A stretch of DNA of 33,681 nt. It comes from Methylobacterium segetis. Its GTDB lineage: Bacteria > Pseudomonadota > Alphaproteobacteria > Rhizobiales > Beijerinckiaceae. The DNA is taken from positions 1 to 33,681 of the forward strand of contig NZ_SMNT01000060.1 in NCBI RefSeq assembly GCF_004348265.1, written 5' to 3'. Below, one piece after another: positions 31,228-33,681 of the stretch (positions within the stretch are counted from its first letter, which is position 1; each line of letters begins with the position of its first letter). Both the position numbers and the translations under genes were made by a program. Below the pieces are notes generated by a model. The model saw only the letters and a list, made by a program, of their open reading frames with translations. It ran no database searches and had not been told where the DNA came from.

Positions 31228-33375
31228 CTAGAACCGGCCAGCCAGGGTCAGCCGGACGGCCGTCGGCTCGACCGGATGGAAATGCCGGTCGGCGACGCCA
31301 TCCGCCGCCTCGCCCGGCAGGCGGGATGTGTAGAAATAGGTGATCTGGTCGGCCTTGGCGTTCGTCAGGTTCAGCACGTCGAGCGAGAGGCTCACGCCGT
31401 TCTCGAACGCGTAGCCGATCCGGCCATTCAGGAGTGCGGTCGGCCGGGAGCGGACCGAGTTGTCCTCGATCAAGGGGCGCGGGCCGAAATAGCGCATGCG
31501 CAGGCTGCCGAACCAGCCCAGGCCCTCCCCGAAGGTGAGGCCCGCCGAGGCGATGGTGGTCGGCGCCTCGGGCACGCGATTGCCGGCCGGATCCCGGTCC
31601 GAGAAGCGGGCGTTCGTGACCGTCAGGTCGCCTTCCAGCCTCAGCCAGGGTGTCAGCGCGTAGCGGTTCGTCCACTCGATGCCGAAGCGCCGCGTCGGGC
31701 GGCTCGGCTCGGTGGTGCCGGTGTCGCCCTGGAACAGGTTCTCGGAGGCGAAGTCGAGCTGGAACAGGGCGAGCGACGTCTCCAACCCCGCGACGCTGCG
31801 ATTGCGGATGCCGATCTCCGATCCCGTCGATGGCACCAGGAACGGCGAACGCGCGATGTTGAAGAGCGGGCTCGCCGGATCGACGGTCGCGACCACGCCG
31901 CGCACGTCGTTCGAGTGGAAGCCCCCGCCGGAATTCACGTAGATCTCGGTGTCGAACCAGGGGCCGAGCACGAGGCCGAGCTTCGGGTTGACGATGCCGT
32001 CCCGCGCCCGGCCCGAATTCGCGGGCGTGTCGGAGACCACGTCGGCGTAGTATCCGTCCGCGCGGAAGCCGACGCTGGTGCGCAGCCAGTCCGTCCAGCG
32101 CATCCGGTTCTCGACGTAGAAGGCCGCGCTCGCCTCCAGCACCCGGTCATCGAGCACAGTCGAGCGCGTGAGCCGGTTCGTCGTATTGAAGAGACCGACC
32201 CGGATCGAATCCGTGCGGGTCTGGAGGCCGATCTCGTTCTCCATGGGCAGGCCGAAGAGCGCACCCTGGAAGATGTGCGAGACCTCGCCGCCCCCGAGGA
32301 CGCGGCTGTCGCGCTGGCGGAACTGGTCGCCGTTGACCGGATCGTTGAGGACATAGGTGAAGTTGTTCCAGAGATTCATCCCGTAGCGGATCACGTAGGC
32401 GTTCGCCCGGGAGAGTCCGGTCTCGTCCGTCCGGCTCCAGCGACCGGAGAGCGAGAACCGGCCCGTGTCGCCGCCATCCGACGGGTCGAGCGTGCCGAAG
32501 CGGCCGATCAGCCCCTCGCTGACGGCGCGCTCGGGGATCTGGTTGGTCGCGTTCCACTTGGCCCAGTAGGCCATGCCGGTGACCGCGAAGCCGTCCGTGG
32601 CCGTGCCTTGGCTGTAGCGAAGCACGCCGTTGAGCTTGCGCATCCGGTCCGGCTCGACCCAGGGGCCATCGTAGACCTGCGCCTCGCCGGCCACGAGGAG
32701 GTGGCCCTCGCCGATCGGGGCGGAGCCGATCGTGAGGGCCCGCTTGTAGCCGAAGCTGCCGATCGAGGTGAGCGCGAGGTTCTTCTCGACCGTGTCGAGA
32801 TAGTCGATGCGCACGGATCCGGCGGAGGCGAAGTCGCCGTCCCGCACGAAGTACGGCCCCTTGTGGAACTCGACCGCGCCGACGAGTTCGGGGATCAGGA
32901 AGTTGATGTCGGCATAGCCCTGGGCATGAGCGTTCGTGCGCATGTTCACCGGCATCCCATCCACGTGGATCGCGATGTCGCTGCCGTGGTCGAGGTTGAA
33001 GCCGCGCAGGAAGAACTGGTTGGCTTTGCCCTCGCCGGAATGCTGCGTGACGATCAGGCCCGGCACGGCTTCCAGCACCTCGCCGGGGCGGGTCGCGGGG
33101 CGGTTGTTGACTTGCGCGCCCGTGATCACGCCGGCGCTGGCGGCATCGACGGTGCGGAGGCTGCCGCCGATGCCGGTCACGCCGCCGACGTAGCCGGCGC
33201 TGGCGACGGGTCCGGAGGTGGCAGGTGTCGGAGCGTCGGCCGCGACGGAGATTTCGCTGAGCCTCGCTTCAGAAGCGACGGTCTGCGCGTGGAGAAGGGC
33301 GGGCGCGAGGAGCGAGGCGGGGCCGGCCAGGGCGGCCAGGCAACCCGACGTGAATGACGATCGGACGGGGGACAC
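31228..33375 (-). CDS. TonB-dependent outer-membrane receptor, 715 aa, B12-riboswitch-controlled
   Basis: A TonB-dependent transporter. From the preferred GTG at 33375 the signal peptide is VSPVRSSFTSGCLAALAGPA followed by SLLAPALLHAQ. The plug follows (VNNRPATRPGEVLEAVPGLIVTQHSGEGKANQFFLRGFN, with VDGMPVN), and a 22-strand-type barrel runs to the end with a terminal aromatic residue (LTLAGRF). No siderophore-specific mark is visible. A complete adenosylcobalamin riboswitch precedes the gene, so corrinoid uptake is the best prediction. A GTG at 33408 is also possible; starts further upstream lie inside the riboswitch. No TonB, ExbB or ABC transporter is in the window. Confidence 0.92.
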   Translation of the reverse strand: MSPVRSSFTSGCLAALAGPASLLAPALLHAQTVASEARLSEISVAADAPTPATSGPVASAGYVGGVTGIGGSLRTVDAASAGVITGAQVNNRPATRPGEVLEAVPGLIVTQHSGEGKANQFFLRGFNLDHGSDIAIHVDGMPVNMRTNAHAQGYADINFLIPELVGAVEFHKGPYFVRDGDFASAGSVRIDYLDTVEKNLALTSIGSFGYKRALTIGSAPIGEGHLLVAGEAQVYDGPWVEPDRMRKLNGVLRYSQGTATDGFAVTGMAYWAKWNATNQIPERAVSEGLIGRFGTLDPSDGGDTGRFSLSGRWSRTDETGLSRANAYVIRYGMNLWNNFTYVLNDPVNGDQFRQRDSRVLGGGEVSHIFQGALFGLPMENEIGLQTRTDSIRVGLFNTTNRLTRSTVLDDRVLEASAAFYVENRMRWTDWLRTSVGFRADGYYADVVSDTPANSGRARDGIVNPKLGLVLGPWFDTEIYVNSGGGFHSNDVRGVVATVDPASPLFNIARSPFLVPSTGSEIGIRNRSVAGLETSLALFQLDFASENLFQGDTGTTEPSRPTRRFGIEWTNRYALTPWLRLEGDLTVTNARFSDRDPAGNRVPEAPTTIASAGLTFGEGLGWFGSLRMRYFGPRPLIEDNSVRSRPTALLNGRIGYAFENGVSLSLDVLNLTNAKADQITYFYTSRLPGEAADGVADRHFHPVEPTAVRLTLAGRF

Positions 33376-33508
33376 GAAAGGACGGACCTCGGGCGACGGC
33401 AGTGGCACGTCACCGCGAACGAGGCCTCGGCCGCCGTCTCCGCACGGGATGGACGGCGCTTCGACACCCGTCAGGACACCCCGCCCGACGCGTTTCGCGT
33501 GTGACCAC

Positions 33509-33680
33509 GGCTGACGGCAGGTCTCCTGGCTCACGGGTCGCCGCCCTCGCACCGTCTTCCCGGGCACGACCCAGTGACATGGTGGTGAAGGGCTCGCCGC
33601 TGACAGTTGCGGGGGCAGCCGCGGCCTCGGAGCAGGCTCCTCACCGCGTTCCCTTTTGATCCCCGAGGGGAACCGTCAGC
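33509..33680 (-). ncRNA. Adenosylcobalamin riboswitch
   Basis: On the minus strand the conserved B12 box GAGCCAGGAGACCTGCC (33532-33516) and the core GCTGCCCCCGCAACTGT (33619-33603) are both exact family matches. The outer stem P1 pairs GCTGACGG at 33680-33673 with CCGTCAGC at 33517-33510, so the element is complete. It ends about 135 bases before the receptor start and should block expression when AdoCbl binds. Confidence 0.95.
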
Positions 33681-33681
33681 A

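Noticed and set aside
31276..33357. A 693-codon plus-strand open frame opposite the TonB receptor
   Set aside because: It has no start signal and has shadow composition, while the opposite strand shows plug and barrel motifs.
33376..33567. Upstream start of the TonB receptor inside the riboswitch
   Set aside because: The frame would start within the B12 riboswitch, and the signal peptide begins only at 33375 or so.
1..33681. CRISPR arrays, tRNA or rRNA genes, insertion sequences
   Set aside because: No spacer-repeat array, no clover-leaf tRNA pattern and no transposase gene could be recognised. The only direct repeats are the short tandem arrays at 17246 and 18128.

Overview
The window looks like a chromosomal (or large-replicon) segment of a GC-rich alphaproteobacterium, most likely a Methylobacterium-type member of the Hyphomicrobiales. 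This rests on base composition, a MucR/Ros regulator, an HWE-type histidine kinase, a DUF6894-like protein, a lone CheB domain, and pairs of Crp/Fnr regulators. It is an inference, because no rRNA or marker gene is present. No tRNA, CRISPR array, transposase or phage gene was recognised.

Layout. Positions 1-4950: the edge of a possible gene, three small tandem ORFs, a secreted M23 (LytM) peptidase, a short RTX calcium-binding protein, an HWE histidine kinase divergent from a single-domain response regulator, and a DUF3108 protein. Positions 5070-16145 (all minus strand): one respiratory operon, read actA-actB-actC-actD-actE-actF, a small membrane protein, then coxB-coxA-coxC and subunit IV. 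It encodes alternative complex III (quinol:cytochrome c/acceptor oxidoreductase) followed by a caa3-type, A2-class heme-copper oxidase. Nearly all genes overlap by a few bases, which implies translational coupling and assembly of one quinol-to-oxygen electron path: quinol, Act Fe-S and multiheme subunits, ActE or the CoxB cytochrome c domain, CuA, heme a, heme a3/CuB. Positions 16258-19243: a YghA-like SDR, a lone CheB methylesterase with a 20-bp tandem repeat over its stop codon, a small protein and a Crp/Fnr regulator.

Positions 19422-31050 are a looser region of regulators and small orphan genes: DUF6894-like, PilZ, small membrane proteins, a UDP-glycosyltransferase, a MucR lacking zinc-finger cysteines, a second Crp/Fnr paralogue, a translationally coupled pair of coiled-coil paralogues, and a vanadium-dependent haloperoxidase. 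Several long intergenic stretches here carry palindromes that resemble operators. Positions 31228-33680: a TonB-dependent outer-membrane receptor preceded by a complete adenosylcobalamin riboswitch, so it probably imports cobalamin or a related corrinoid and is switched off when B12 is abundant.

No wholly new multi-gene defence or biosynthetic system is evident. The most distinctive items are the coupled ACIII-caa3 operon with its small unknown membrane subunit, the coiled-coil gene pair, the repeat at the end of cheB, two CRP-like sites, and the riboswitch-controlled receptor.
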